Assembly: GCA_900771195.1 (NCBI GenBank)
Contig: CAAGMZ010000003.1
Coordinates: 1-45,703 of the forward strand
Source: Lachnospiraceae bacterium
GTDB taxonomy: Bacteria > Bacillota > Clostridia > Lachnospirales > Lachnospiraceae
Direction of reading: 5' to 3'
Length of the DNA stretch: 45,703 nucleotides
Shown piece after piece: positions 17,062 to 24,092 of the stretch (position 1 is the first letter of the stretch; every line of letters begins with the position of its first letter). The notes beneath the pieces are model-generated. The model was given only the letters and a program-made list of their open reading frames with translations, was not told the DNA's origin and did not search any database. The position numbers were made by a program, and so were the translations under genes.

Positions 17062-17622
17062 TTACCCGTTATATTTGTTCATGGCCGCATCCATTCCCTC
17101 CGTGACCATGCATTCAACTGCATCACACACGCGGCTCATCTCATCACTGACTTTCTTTTCGTCCACTCTGTTAAAGCGTCCCAGCACATGTTCCACCAAA
17201 TCGCTTCCCGAAGGCTTATCACCGACTCCGAATTTAAGTCTGGGAAAATCATCGGTGCCCAGCTGTGCTATTATGCTTTTGATTCCGTTGTGTCCTCCTG
17301 CACTGCCTTTTTTGCGAATACGGATTTTACCCACATCAAGACTTATGTCATCAAAAAGTACTATGATATTCTGCGGCTCTACCTTGTAGTAATCGGCAAC
17401 AGCCCTTATGCAGTCACCGCTCAGATTCATATAGGTCATCGGCTTTGCCAGAATCACCTTTTCTCCGCCTATGACGCCTTTGCCCACAAGTCCCTTATGC
17501 TTTCTCTCCCCGACATCAATGCCGTACCTGTCTGCGACGGCATCAAGCATCCTGAACCCGATATTATGCCTTGTCCCGTCATATTTTTTTTCAGGGTTTC
17601 CAAGTCCCGCTATAATATACAT
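17062..17622 (-). CDS. pth: Peptidyl-tRNA hydrolase
   Basis: The enzyme releases tRNA from peptidyl-tRNA that drops off the ribosome. From the ATG at 17622 the product has 186 residues, beginning MYIIAGLGNP, and carries the catalytic-His region GTRHNIGF, KPMTYMNLSG, and the GSAGGHNGIKSI motif. The ATG four codons upstream is less likely, since GGATGGTGA sits just before 17622 and the family normally begins at this point. It heads the pth-mfd-ansA unit, with its own promoter at 17654-17682. Confidence 0.96.
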   Translation of the reverse strand: MYIIAGLGNPEKKYDGTRHNIGFRMLDAVADRYGIDVGERKHKGLVGKGVIGGEKVILAKPMTYMNLSGDCIRAVADYYKVEPQNIIVLFDDISLDVGKIRIRKKGSAGGHNGIKSIIAQLGTDDFPRLKFGVGDKPSGSDLVEHVLGRFNRVDEKKVSDEMSRVCDAVECMVTEGMDAAMNKYNG

Positions 17623-17653
17623 TCTATTCACCATCCGTATGATTCATATCTCC

Positions 17654-17682
17654 ATTGTATTATTTCATTTAGCGTTTTTCAA
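17654..17682 (-). promoter_or_regulatory. Predicted sigma-A promoter of pth-mfd-ansA
   Basis: On the minus strand TTGAAA (17682-17677), a 17-bp spacer and TACAAT (17659-17654) lie about 30 bp before the pth start. Confidence 0.6.
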
Positions 17683-17691
17683 TGATTTCTA

Positions 17692-17720
17692 TTGATAAAT
17701 TTATATTATGATGATATCAT
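17692..17720 (+). promoter_or_regulatory. Predicted sigma-A promoter of the CorC-like gene
   Basis: TTGATA (17692-17697), a 17-bp spacer and TATCAT (17715-17720) precede the ribosome site by about 20 bp. It is divergent from the pth promoter. Confidence 0.55.
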
Positions 17721-17752
17721 CACCATTAAAGAATTGAAAAGGAGTTGATTTT

Positions 17753-19039
17753 TTGGACCCAAGTGTCGCGGCACAAATAATTGCACTTGTAGTACTTATT
17801 TTTTTATCTGCATTTTACTCATCGGCTGAGACAGCCTTCGTATCTGTCAGCCCGATTAAAATGAGAACCCTGGCTGATGCCGGTAACAAAAGAGCCAAAA
17901 GGGTTATTAAGATAACCGAGGATTCATCCAGAATGTTAAGTGCCATTCTCATCGGCAACAACCTTGTAAATATTTCAGCATCATCTCTGGCAACAACCAT
18001 TGCGCTGGCGTTGTTCGGTAACAAGGCAGTCAGCATCGCAACCGGTCTGCTTACACTGATTGTGCTTATTTTCGGCGAAATTTCGCCCAAAACCGTGGCC
18101 ACTACATATGCCAACAAAATAGCGCCTGCATACAGTGGCATCATATGGTTTCTCATGATTGTCCTTCGCCCCGTAATTTTTGTCATCAACAAAATGGCCA
18201 AAGGTTTTCTCTGCCTGCTTGGACTCAATCCTGACAAAAAAAATGCGCAGATTACCGAAGACGAGCTACGTACAATCGTTGACGTAAGCCATGAGGAAGG
18301 CGTTCTTGAGAGCGATGAGCACGAGATAATAAGCAACCTGTTCGATTTCGGCGATTCCACCGCCAAGGACGTAATGATTCCAAGGGTAGATATGGTATCG
18401 ATTTCAATCGACAGCACATATCAGGAAATAATAAAAGTTTTCAGAGAATTTATGTTCACACGTCTACCGGTTTACGAGGAAAGTGCCGATAATGTAGTCG
18501 GAATTATCAATGTAAAGGATCTTCTCCTCTACGATGACCCCGATACTTTCTCAGTCAGAAAGATACTCAGAAAGCCTTACTTTACCTTTGAGTACAAAAA
18601 AACTTCAGAGCTCATGGATGAACTCAAAAAGACATCCAACAACTGCGCAATAATAGTTGACGAGTACGGCTCCACAGCAGGAATGATTACGCTTGAAGAC
18701 CTTCTCGAAGAGATTGTCGGCGAGATAAGGGATGAGTATGACGAGGACGAGGAAGATGATGTTGTACAGCTTGGCGACAATGAATACATGATTGCAGGTT
18801 CTGTCCATGTTGACGACCTGGATGACATTTTCAAAATCCCCAAGGATGCCGAGAATGACAATCATTATGATTCTCTGGGCGGCTTCATTATAAACTGTAT
18901 AGACAAACTCCCGCAAAAGGGCGATGAAGTCAATCTGGACGGTCTGCGTCTTGTAGTTGAAGAATGCGACAAGAACCGCATAACCAAGGTTCATGCATAT
19001 ATAATTCCAAAAGATAAAGAAAACGAGGCTTCGGAGTAA
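17753..19039 (+). CDS. CorC/HlyC-type CBS-domain membrane protein (hemolysin family)
   Basis: The 428-residue protein has a DUF21 membrane domain (about 1-140, four hydrophobic segments including a possible signal anchor at the start), a tandem CBS pair (about 205-320, with DVMIPRVDMV and AIIVDEYGSTAGMITLEDLLEEIVGEI), and the C-terminal CorC_HlyC domain (about 335-415). The family is linked to magnesium and other cation export or tolerance; the hemolysin name is historical. The start is TTG, chosen because AAAAGGAG lies 8 nt upstream and there is no ATG nearby. It precedes mscL by 39 bp, so the two may share a transcript ended by the terminator at 19573. Confidence 0.92.
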   Translation: MDPSVAAQIIALVVLIFLSAFYSSAETAFVSVSPIKMRTLADAGNKRAKRVIKITEDSSRMLSAILIGNNLVNISASSLATTIALALFGNKAVSIATGLLTLIVLIFGEISPKTVATTYANKIAPAYSGIIWFLMIVLRPVIFVINKMAKGFLCLLGLNPDKKNAQITEDELRTIVDVSHEEGVLESDEHEIISNLFDFGDSTAKDVMIPRVDMVSISIDSTYQEIIKVFREFMFTRLPVYEESADNVVGIINVKDLLLYDDPDTFSVRKILRKPYFTFEYKKTSELMDELKKTSNNCAIIVDEYGSTAGMITLEDLLEEIVGEIRDEYDEDEEDDVVQLGDNEYMIAGSVHVDDLDDIFKIPKDAENDNHYDSLGGFIINCIDKLPQKGDEVNLDGLRLVVEECDKNRITKVHAYIIPKDKENEASE

Positions 19040-19078
19040 CCGCAGCCACTACATTTAACCTCAGGAGGTATGAAACGC

Positions 19079-19555
19079 ATGAAAAACTTTCCCAAAAAAT
19101 TCTTCACAGAATTCAAAGAGTTTATTTCAAAAGGAAATGCTCTTGATCTTGCAGTAGGTATGATGGTTGGTTCAGCATTTACCGCTATCGTAACATCATT
19201 TGTCAATGATTTGTTCACCCCTCTGCTTAATCTAATCTTTAACAAAAAGGCTGAAGATGGGTCGACAATATCTTTTGTTGACAATGTAAGTTGGCATGGC
19301 ATACAGTTCGGAAGCTTCATTAACGCCATCATTACTTTTATTTTGACAGCATTCTGCCTCTTTGTCATTATTAAAGCCATTAATAGCCTTAGAAATATAG
19401 GTAAAAAGAAAACCGAGGAAGCGCCTGCCGCTCCTACAACCAAAATCTGCCCCTTCTGTAAATCAGAAATCGACATCAACGCAACAAGATGCCCTCACTG
19501 CACATCAGAGCTTCCCGCAGAAGACGTTGAAGCAGCAGCAAGCAAAGAAGACTAA
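19079..19555 (+). CDS. mscL: Large-conductance mechanosensitive channel with zinc-ribbon tail
   Basis: MscL opens under membrane tension to release solutes. The 158 residues show the canonical first helix (FKEFISKGNALDLAVGMMVGSAF), the FVNDLFTPLL loop, and a second membrane helix (about 80-105). After a Lys-rich cytoplasmic linker the protein ends with a Cys4 zinc ribbon (CPFC and CPHC, 14 residues apart), an addition seen in some Clostridia MscL proteins and absent from the E. coli one. The ATG at 19079 is preferred to that at 19070 because AGGAGG is 10 nt from it and only 1 nt from the other. Confidence 0.95.
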   Translation: MKNFPKKFFTEFKEFISKGNALDLAVGMMVGSAFTAIVTSFVNDLFTPLLNLIFNKKAEDGSTISFVDNVSWHGIQFGSFINAIITFILTAFCLFVIIKAINSLRNIGKKKTEEAPAAPTTKICPFCKSEIDINATRCPHCTSELPAEDVEAAASKED

Positions 19556-19572
19556 GAGAACATCAATTCACC

Positions 19573-19616
19573 AAAATGCGCTCCGGAACAATTGTGTTTC
19601 AGGGGCGCATTTTTCT
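19573..19616 (+). terminator. Intrinsic terminator after mscL
   Basis: AAAATGCGCTCC (19573-19584) pairs with GGGGCGCATTTT (19602-19613) with one U-G pair around a 17-nt loop, followed by T-rich sequence. The A-run in the left arm would serve the opposite strand too. Confidence 0.9.
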
Positions 19617-19657
19617 CTATTTCCATTATCATTTACCGAAATATCTCTGGACAATTG

Positions 19658-19893
19658 TTACTCCCCCAAAAAGGTGATACTATCATGTGTCCTTAAATTT
19701 ATGCGGAACATTCTCCACACAAAATCTTCACGCTCGTTGTAGATATCAGTCACATAAATTATATTTTTTCAACTCTGTAAAACACATAATTATGTTCTAC
19801 ATGAAGAAATCTATATGGTGTATGGATTCCAAGTAAAGCTTCGACCGAGGCCCCATTTTCAGGATTATCCTGTAGTCCTCTGATATCTTTCAT
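19658..19893 (-). pseudogene. Remnant of a RelE/ParE-type toxin gene (frameshifted)
   Basis: Read on the minus strand, the first frame from the ATG at 19893 gives 44 residues containing NPENGASVEALLG, a YRFLH strand and NYVFYRVEK, then stops at 19759. A shift by one base (consistent with loss of one nucleotide in the A-run around 19766-19771) continues as IIYVTDIYNEREDFVWRMF and ends with a terminal GE-stop at 19658. The joined product matches the C-terminal two thirds of RelE/ParE-family toxins. The N-terminal part is missing: the antitoxin remnant runs straight into it. The gene cannot make a full toxin as written. The call rests on my recognition of the family pattern. Confidence 0.75.
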
Positions 19894-20008
19894 GAATCCC
19901 ATACTCTCCGTGACCGTTTCTTGTAAGATAAACTCTGCTCGATGTATCCACTTCCTTTAATACTTCTGTATAATTCCTTAAATCAGATATTGGTTTAATA
20001 TTTGGCAC
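19865..20008 (-). pseudogene. Remnant of a Phd/YefM-type antitoxin gene
   Basis: From a GTG at 20008, with AAAGGAG 8 nt upstream, the frame encodes MPNIKPISDLRNYTEVLKEV and then a VYLTRNGHGEYGI stretch, the standard N-terminal DNA-binding half of Phd/YefM antitoxins. It stops after 47 residues instead of about 85 and its end overlaps the toxin remnant. The simplest reading is one deletion that joined the antitoxin middle to the toxin middle. It still has an intact start, a promoter and possible operators, so a short DNA-binding peptide could be made. Confidence 0.75.
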
Positions 20009-20029
20009 AACAATCACTCCTTTGAAACT

Positions 20030-20058
20030 ATTATACATTTAGCATATCCGGTATGCAA
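20030..20058 (-). promoter_or_regulatory. Promoter and operator-like dyad of the toxin-antitoxin remnant
   Basis: TTGCAT (20058-20053), a 17-bp spacer and a perfect TATAAT (20035-20030) precede the antitoxin start. A dyad GCATA-5-TATGC (20042-20056) covers the spacer and most of the -35, the position expected for autoregulation by an antitoxin. Confidence 0.55.
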
Positions 20059-20061
20059 CAT

Positions 20062-20077
20062 AATTCACATGTGAATT
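20062..20077. repeat. 16-bp perfect palindrome
   Basis: AATTCACATGTGAATT is a perfect 16-bp palindrome just upstream of the -35 of the toxin-antitoxin remnant. It could be a second operator or the site of an unrelated regulator. Confidence 0.7.
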
Positions 20078-20181
20078 TATCATCAAGCATTGCCACTAAT
20101 TGATAAATTTAGATAATAATCTGTTCGGAATCTTTTGCGAATGCAGATATTTGGTAACACAAATCCAGAAAAACATCAAAA

Positions 20182-20449
20182 ATCCATGCGTCCTGCTTCG
20201 AACCACCCTGCAATGCGGTACCAATCCAGTTAGCTCAGCCCAGGCACCCTCACGTCACATAGGAGCTTCCCCTTAATGCTGCTTCGTTCCCGACCTGACA
20301 TGGTTCGGAGATTCCTATTGCGCAAGACCCAGGCTTCAACGCCACTTAAACCGGGCAGCCATCACAGGCAAAGCCCTAAGCAGAACATCACCCCTGCTAT
20401 AGCGGATTTCAGGTACAGGGAGCCGCTACTTCCCCGGCTGCATGGATGT
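20182..20449 (-). ncRNA. ffs: Signal recognition particle RNA, large Firmicute type
   Basis: On the minus strand the universal SRP domain IV is clear: GTCAGGTCGGGAACGAAGCA lies at about 20296-20277, with its asymmetric and symmetric loops. The 5' and 3' ends pair (CATCCATGC with GCATGGAT), and the total length of about 268 nt with an Alu-like 5' region fits the long Bacillus/Clostridia form. The RNA scaffolds Ffh for co-translational membrane targeting. The transcript ends in T-rich sequence, and a near-perfect promoter sits 3 bp upstream of the 5' end. End positions are estimated to within a few bases. Confidence 0.95.
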
Positions 20450-20451
20450 TT

Positions 20452-20481
20452 ATTATAACCCTTTATAACTTTACTTGTCAA
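20452..20481 (-). promoter_or_regulatory. ffs: Consensus sigma-A promoter of the SRP RNA
   Basis: TTGACA (20481-20476), an 18-bp spacer and TATAAT (20457-20452) are both exact consensus hexamers, as expected for a highly expressed stable RNA. Confidence 0.9.
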
Positions 20482-20539
20482 GCAGTTTGCCCAATCTTGG
20501 CAATTCCTTTTTATTTCAACAGAAAATATATATCCGCCC

Positions 20540-20568
20540 TTGACAAACCGCACCATTGCCAGCAAAAT
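20540..20568 (+). promoter_or_regulatory. Possible promoter of tadA
   Basis: TTGACA (20540-20545), a 17-bp spacer and CAAAAT (20563-20568) lie 30 bp before the tadA start. The -10 is weak. Confidence 0.4.
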
Positions 20569-20598
20569 TATACTTATGACGCAAACGGAGGTTTTCCA

Positions 20599-21084
20599 TT
20601 GAATCGTAAATCTTTTACCACAGACGAAAAATATATGTACGAAGCCATCAAGCTTGCAAGACGCGCCGCCAGACTCTCGGAGGTTCCCATAGGCTGCGTC
20701 ATAGTATATAACGACAAAATCATTGCAAAGGGGTATAATCGCCGTAACACCGATAAAAGCACTCTTGCACATGCCGAAATTCTGGCAATTAAACGTGCAG
20801 GAAAAATCATCGGTGACTGGCGCCTTGAGGACTGCACCATGTATGTAACCCTTGAACCGTGCCCGATGTGCGCCGGGGCAATCGTACAGGCAAGAATTCC
20901 TCGTGTAGTTATGGGAACAATGAATTCCAAAGCCGGTTGCGCCGGTTCGGTTGTAAATCTTTTACAGATGGACGGGTTCAATCACAAAGTTGATGTAACC
21001 AAGGGCGTACTTTTGGATGAATGCAGCAGAATGCTGCAGGATTTTTTCAAGGAAGTTCGGGCCGGAAAAAGGCCGTTGAAATAA
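20599..21084 (+). CDS. tadA: tRNA-specific adenosine deaminase
   Basis: TadA converts A34 to inosine in the anticodon of tRNA-Arg. The 161-residue product carries the cytidine-deaminase-fold zinc site: H58-A-E60 and PC88PMC91, with E60 as proton shuttle. I place the start at TTG 20599 because GGAGG (20587-20591) lies 7 nt upstream; the open frame extends further left but runs into the SRP RNA region. It is divergent from the SRP gene, whereas many Firmicutes have tadA, SRP RNA and dnaX on one strand. Confidence 0.95.
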   Translation: MNRKSFTTDEKYMYEAIKLARRAARLSEVPIGCVIVYNDKIIAKGYNRRNTDKSTLAHAEILAIKRAGKIIGDWRLEDCTMYVTLEPCPMCAGAIVQARIPRVVMGTMNSKAGCAGSVVNLLQMDGFNHKVDVTKGVLLDECSRMLQDFFKEVRAGKRPLK

Positions 21085-21087
21085 AAC

Positions 21088-21136
21088 CGCCATATATCAT
21101 TCCGGGACCGCAGCGACCTTAGAATGACATATGGCG
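21088..21136. terminator. Hairpin between convergent tadA and dfx
   Basis: CGCCATATATCATTC (21088-21102) pairs with GAATGACATATGGCG (21122-21136) with one mismatch, around a 19-nt loop. It lies right after the tadA stop and before the dfx stop. There is no long T-run on either side, so it may act as a 3'-end stabiliser rather than a classic terminator. Confidence 0.6.
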
Positions 21137-21148
21137 CATGATTATGTA

Positions 21149-21523
21149 TTATGCTTTCCAGAGTCCGTGCAGATTGCAGTATTCGTAAACTGCAACGACC
21201 TTATCTCCGGGAAGTAATGCGAATTCAGCTTCCGGTGCTTCCTCCGGCTTCAGCTCTTTGCCCTGAACACCCTGCTCAGTCCGGACAACTACCCACTGAA
21301 TATAATGTTCAGCAACCATGGGATGTGCAACAGAGCCAACCTTCACCGTCACAACACCGTTTTCAACACTGTATACCGGAACATGCTTCTCAACAGCCCC
21401 ATCTGTTGTTCCCGGAACAAGTTCTGCCATCTTTTCCCCACAACACATAACAGGTACAGGCGTATCCTTTACTACTGCCACAATCTTGCCGCAATGCTTA
21501 CAAACATAAAATTTCAGTTCCAC
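21149..21523 (-). CDS. dfx: Desulfoferrodoxin (superoxide reductase)
   Basis: The enzyme reduces superoxide to hydrogen peroxide without making oxygen, a typical defence of strict anaerobes. The 124 residues have both iron centres. Center I is a Cys4 rubredoxin-like site (C8, C11, C27, C28). Center II is the catalytic His4Cys site (H47, H67, H73, C116, H119) with the conserved E45-K46 before H47. The start is GTG, with AAGGAG 9 nt upstream; an ATG just before it is out of frame. A TATAAT hexamer lies upstream in the divergent region shared with the GNAT gene. Confidence 0.96.
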   Translation of the reverse strand: MELKFYVCKHCGKIVAVVKDTPVPVMCCGEKMAELVPGTTDGAVEKHVPVYSVENGVVTVKVGSVAHPMVAEHYIQWVVVRTEQGVQGKELKPEEAPEAEFALLPGDKVVAVYEYCNLHGLWKA

Positions 21524-21624
21524 TTCATTAAGCTCCTTTCAAATTTTTAATTGACATAATTATAACACCATATATCAAAATATGCTATAATAAACTCAGA
21601 TTGGTATTGAAAGGACAGTCAGCC

Positions 21625-22179
21625 ATGCTTTTTAACTACCTTACCGAAAGATTACAGCTTATAGTGCTTGATGACAGCTACACCGGACCGGTTCTTGATT
21701 TTTACAGGGCAGGAAGCTCTGTTTTTGACCCTGTGGAGCCTGTACGTCCCATCAATTACTATACGCCCGAATATCAGTCTGCCGTTCTCAGAAGCGAATA
21801 TGACGCGTTCATCAGGGGGTCCTTTATACGCTATTTCTGGGTTCTCCGAGAGCATCCCGACCGGATAATAGGCACCTGCTCATTCAGCAATATTCTTCGC
21901 GGTGCCTACAACTCATGTACAATCGGCTACAAAATGCTTCCGCAGTTCTGGCACCACGGCTATGCCATAGAGGCGCTGTCAGCGCTCATTCGTGCTGCTT
22001 TCGAGGAAGAACACCTACACAGAATCAATGCCTATGTACTTCCCGGCAATACGCCCTCCATAAGCCTCCTCACACGGCTTGGCTTTGCCTTTGAATGTGT
22101 AGCTCATTCTGTAATCAACCTGCGTCAGGGTTACACCGACCACAATCTATACATGCTCATCAATCCCAGGGAGCGCTAA
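21625..22179 (+). CDS. GNAT family N-acetyltransferase (RimJ/RimL-like)
   Basis: The 184 residues match the RimJ/RimL-type acetyltransferase pattern: an N-terminal LTERLQL strand, a GTCSFSNI strand, an IGYKMLPQFWHHGYAIEAL segment where the acetyl-CoA pyrophosphate loop lies, and a C-terminal NTPSISLLTRLGFAFE. The substrate is unknown. The ATG at 21625 is used because AAAGGA lies 9 nt upstream. It ends in a 4-bp overlap with the convergent uncharacterised gene: the two stop codons share bases. Confidence 0.9.
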   Translation: MLFNYLTERLQLIVLDDSYTGPVLDFYRAGSSVFDPVEPVRPINYYTPEYQSAVLRSEYDAFIRGSFIRYFWVLREHPDRIIGTCSFSNILRGAYNSCTIGYKMLPQFWHHGYAIEALSALIRAAFEEEHLHRINAYVLPGNTPSISLLTRLGFAFECVAHSVINLRQGYTDHNLYMLINPRER

Positions 22180-23141
22180 CAGTTAAGCTCCCTGTACCAG
22201 TATCCGAATTGACCCAGATTCATATCACCTCTCATGCTGAATTTGAATCTGTTGAAGCCGAACATGGATGCAGTATTCCGGTCACGCCTTGTATACACGC
22301 CGGGCACACCTATAAAGTACCCGCATTTATCCGAGCCATAAATTTTACCCATGATAAGATGCCGGAAATTGTAATAGCCATGATTGACAAAACTGTTATT
22401 TTTCAGACCCCAGTTGGTATCAGGCATTCGGTCTATGTCATCCGGTGTAATCTCAACTATATCGTAAAGGTCATCATCTGCAAAAATAAATTTTTTATCC
22501 CTTCCGTTCATTATGGCATCGAATTTATCACGTCCGTTTCCAAAGTCTTCATTGTCCGCAGCAAATGCCCGGCACTCTTTTACTGCCTCTTCCTTTACTT
22601 CAGCTACCTCAAGCAGTGAATCATCTGCCGGTTTTTCCGACGCTTTTACATCGGCTTCGGCAGGTTTCTCTTCTATTATGGTCACTGTTTTGACATCATC
22701 CTGCTCTCCGTTATTATCAAATTCTATCTTTATTCCCTGTTCAGGATTTTCTCCTGATATTTTGTCCACATTAAACCCAAGGTCATCCCACTCACTGGCA
22801 AAAACCTTCCCGACATCATCACTCATGGCAATATACAGTCCTTTTATCATTCCAAAAGAAATCCCGCTGCCCTCAATATCCTGACTGCTGCCGCTGTAGC
22901 GAAATTCCCCTGCACCATTGGCAATCCTTATTTTCCCCACATTCACGCCGACTATTCTGCCATTATGTCTGTAGAACAGGTACACATCCCACATTCCCAC
23001 ATTATCAGTGTATGCATCCTTCATAATTATCTGCATTTTAAGCATGTTCTGCCTGTTTTCAAGCCTTGCAAAGCCCGTATTCCGGCTTTTCATCCCCCTG
23101 TTATACGAATAGATGTACGCTATCAGCCTGTTATACTCCAC
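22176..23141 (-). CDS. Uncharacterised Clostridia-type protein with two conserved ends
   Basis: I do not recognise a function. The 321-residue product has a strand-rich N-terminal domain (about 1-105, with an RIVGVNVGKI-like segment), a long acidic low-complexity linker (about 125-200, rich in Glu, Lys and Ala), and a C-terminal domain (about 210-321) with many Tyr, Phe and Gly residues. I have the impression that such proteins recur in Lachnospiraceae as uncharacterised families, but could not confirm this. The start is taken as GTG at 23141, with GGAAGGAG 8 nt upstream; a longer frame would contain that ribosome site inside it. No membrane segment is visible. Confidence 0.7.
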   Translation of the reverse strand: MEYNRLIAYIYSYNRGMKSRNTGFARLENRQNMLKMQIIMKDAYTDNVGMWDVYLFYRHNGRIVGVNVGKIRIANGAGEFRYSGSSQDIEGSGISFGMIKGLYIAMSDDVGKVFASEWDDLGFNVDKISGENPEQGIKIEFDNNGEQDDVKTVTIIEEKPAEADVKASEKPADDSLLEVAEVKEEAVKECRAFAADNEDFGNGRDKFDAIMNGRDKKFIFADDDLYDIVEITPDDIDRMPDTNWGLKNNSFVNHGYYNFRHLIMGKIYGSDKCGYFIGVPGVYTRRDRNTASMFGFNRFKFSMRGDMNLGQFGYWYRELNC

Positions 23142-23222
23142 TAAAAACACTCCTTCCACATATCCTGCAGGTATCGTTATTTCTTATCCTGTAAAATATA
23201 TTGAAGGAGTGTCAAAAATATT

Positions 23223-24092
23223 CTATAAATCTGAAAATGCATTGGCAAGCTTTGCAAATTCCGCAAGCGTCAGCGTCTCGCCGCGCACTGTCATGCCCTT
23301 GCCAAGAGATACTATAGCCTCATTTATCTTCTCTTTTGAAAAGTTAATGTCAGGCGAATTATTAAGTCCGTTGGACAGCGTTTTTCTTCGCTGGTTAAAT
23401 GATGCTCTTATGAGCCTGAACATAAGCGCCTCATCCTTAACCTCAACCGGACATTTTTCGTGTCTGACAAGTCTTATTACCGCAGAGCCGACTGTTGGTC
23501 TCGGCATAAAACATTCAGGCGGAACATTGGCTACAATTTCAGGTCTGGCATAGTACTGTACCGCCAATGAAAGTGCACCGTAATCCTTACTTCCCGGTCC
23601 GGTCTGCATGCGGTCGGCCACTTCTCTCTGTACCATTACCGTTATGCTGTCTATAGGCGCATGGCTCTCAAAAAGTCCCATGATTATAGGCGTGGTAATG
23701 TAGTAAGGAAGATTCGCCACAACCTTGACCGGCTTTCCGTCATTTTTTTCAGCCGTAAGCTTAGCTATATCGACCTTGAGAATGTCCTCATTTATAATCT
23801 CCACATTATCGTAGCGCGAAAGCGTGTCCTTCAGTATCGGAATAAGGTTCTTATCTATCTCCACGGCTGCCACACGGCCTGCCCTCTCACACAAAAACTG
23901 CGTCATAGTGCCTATTCCCGGCCCTATCTCTATGACAAAATCGTCTTTGGTCACTCCTGATTCCCTTACTATCTTATCGACCATTCCCTCATCTATAAGG
24001 AAATTCTGTCCGAATTTCTTTTGGAATACAAAATTATATCTGTTGATAACTGCAAGTGTATTGGTCGGATTACACAGATAAAAACTGCTCAT
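23223..24092 (-). CDS. rsmA: 16S rRNA dimethyladenosine transferase RsmA (KsgA)
   Basis: RsmA dimethylates two adjacent adenines near the 3' end of 16S rRNA during small-subunit maturation. The 289 residues have the family's N-terminal KKFGQNFLID, the SAM motif EIGPGIGTMT (near 54), and the catalytic NLPYYITTP (near 126), plus the helical C-terminal domain. It overlaps tatD by 4 bp, and the metG-tatD-rsmA order is the usual one in Firmicutes. Confidence 0.97.
   Translation of the reverse strand: MSSFYLCNPTNTLAVINRYNFVFQKKFGQNFLIDEGMVDKIVRESGVTKDDFVIEIGPGIGTMTQFLCERAGRVAAVEIDKNLIPILKDTLSRYDNVEIINEDILKVDIAKLTAEKNDGKPVKVVANLPYYITTPIIMGLFESHAPIDSITVMVQREVADRMQTGPGSKDYGALSLAVQYYARPEIVANVPPECFMPRPTVGSAVIRLVRHEKCPVEVKDEALMFRLIRASFNQRRKTLSNGLNNSPDINFSKEKINEAIVSLGKGMTVRGETLTLAEFAKLANAFSDL

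Noticed and set aside
19527..19742. A plus-strand 71-residue gene after mscL
   Set aside because: It runs through the mscL terminator and the toxin remnant on the other strand, and resembles no protein.
20276..20458. A plus-strand gene at 20276-20458
   Set aside because: It lies entirely inside the SRP RNA, opposite strand.
20446..20598. A longer TadA with 51 extra N-terminal residues
   Set aside because: The extra part overlaps the SRP promoter and has no ribosome site; GGAGG sits right before the TTG at 20599.
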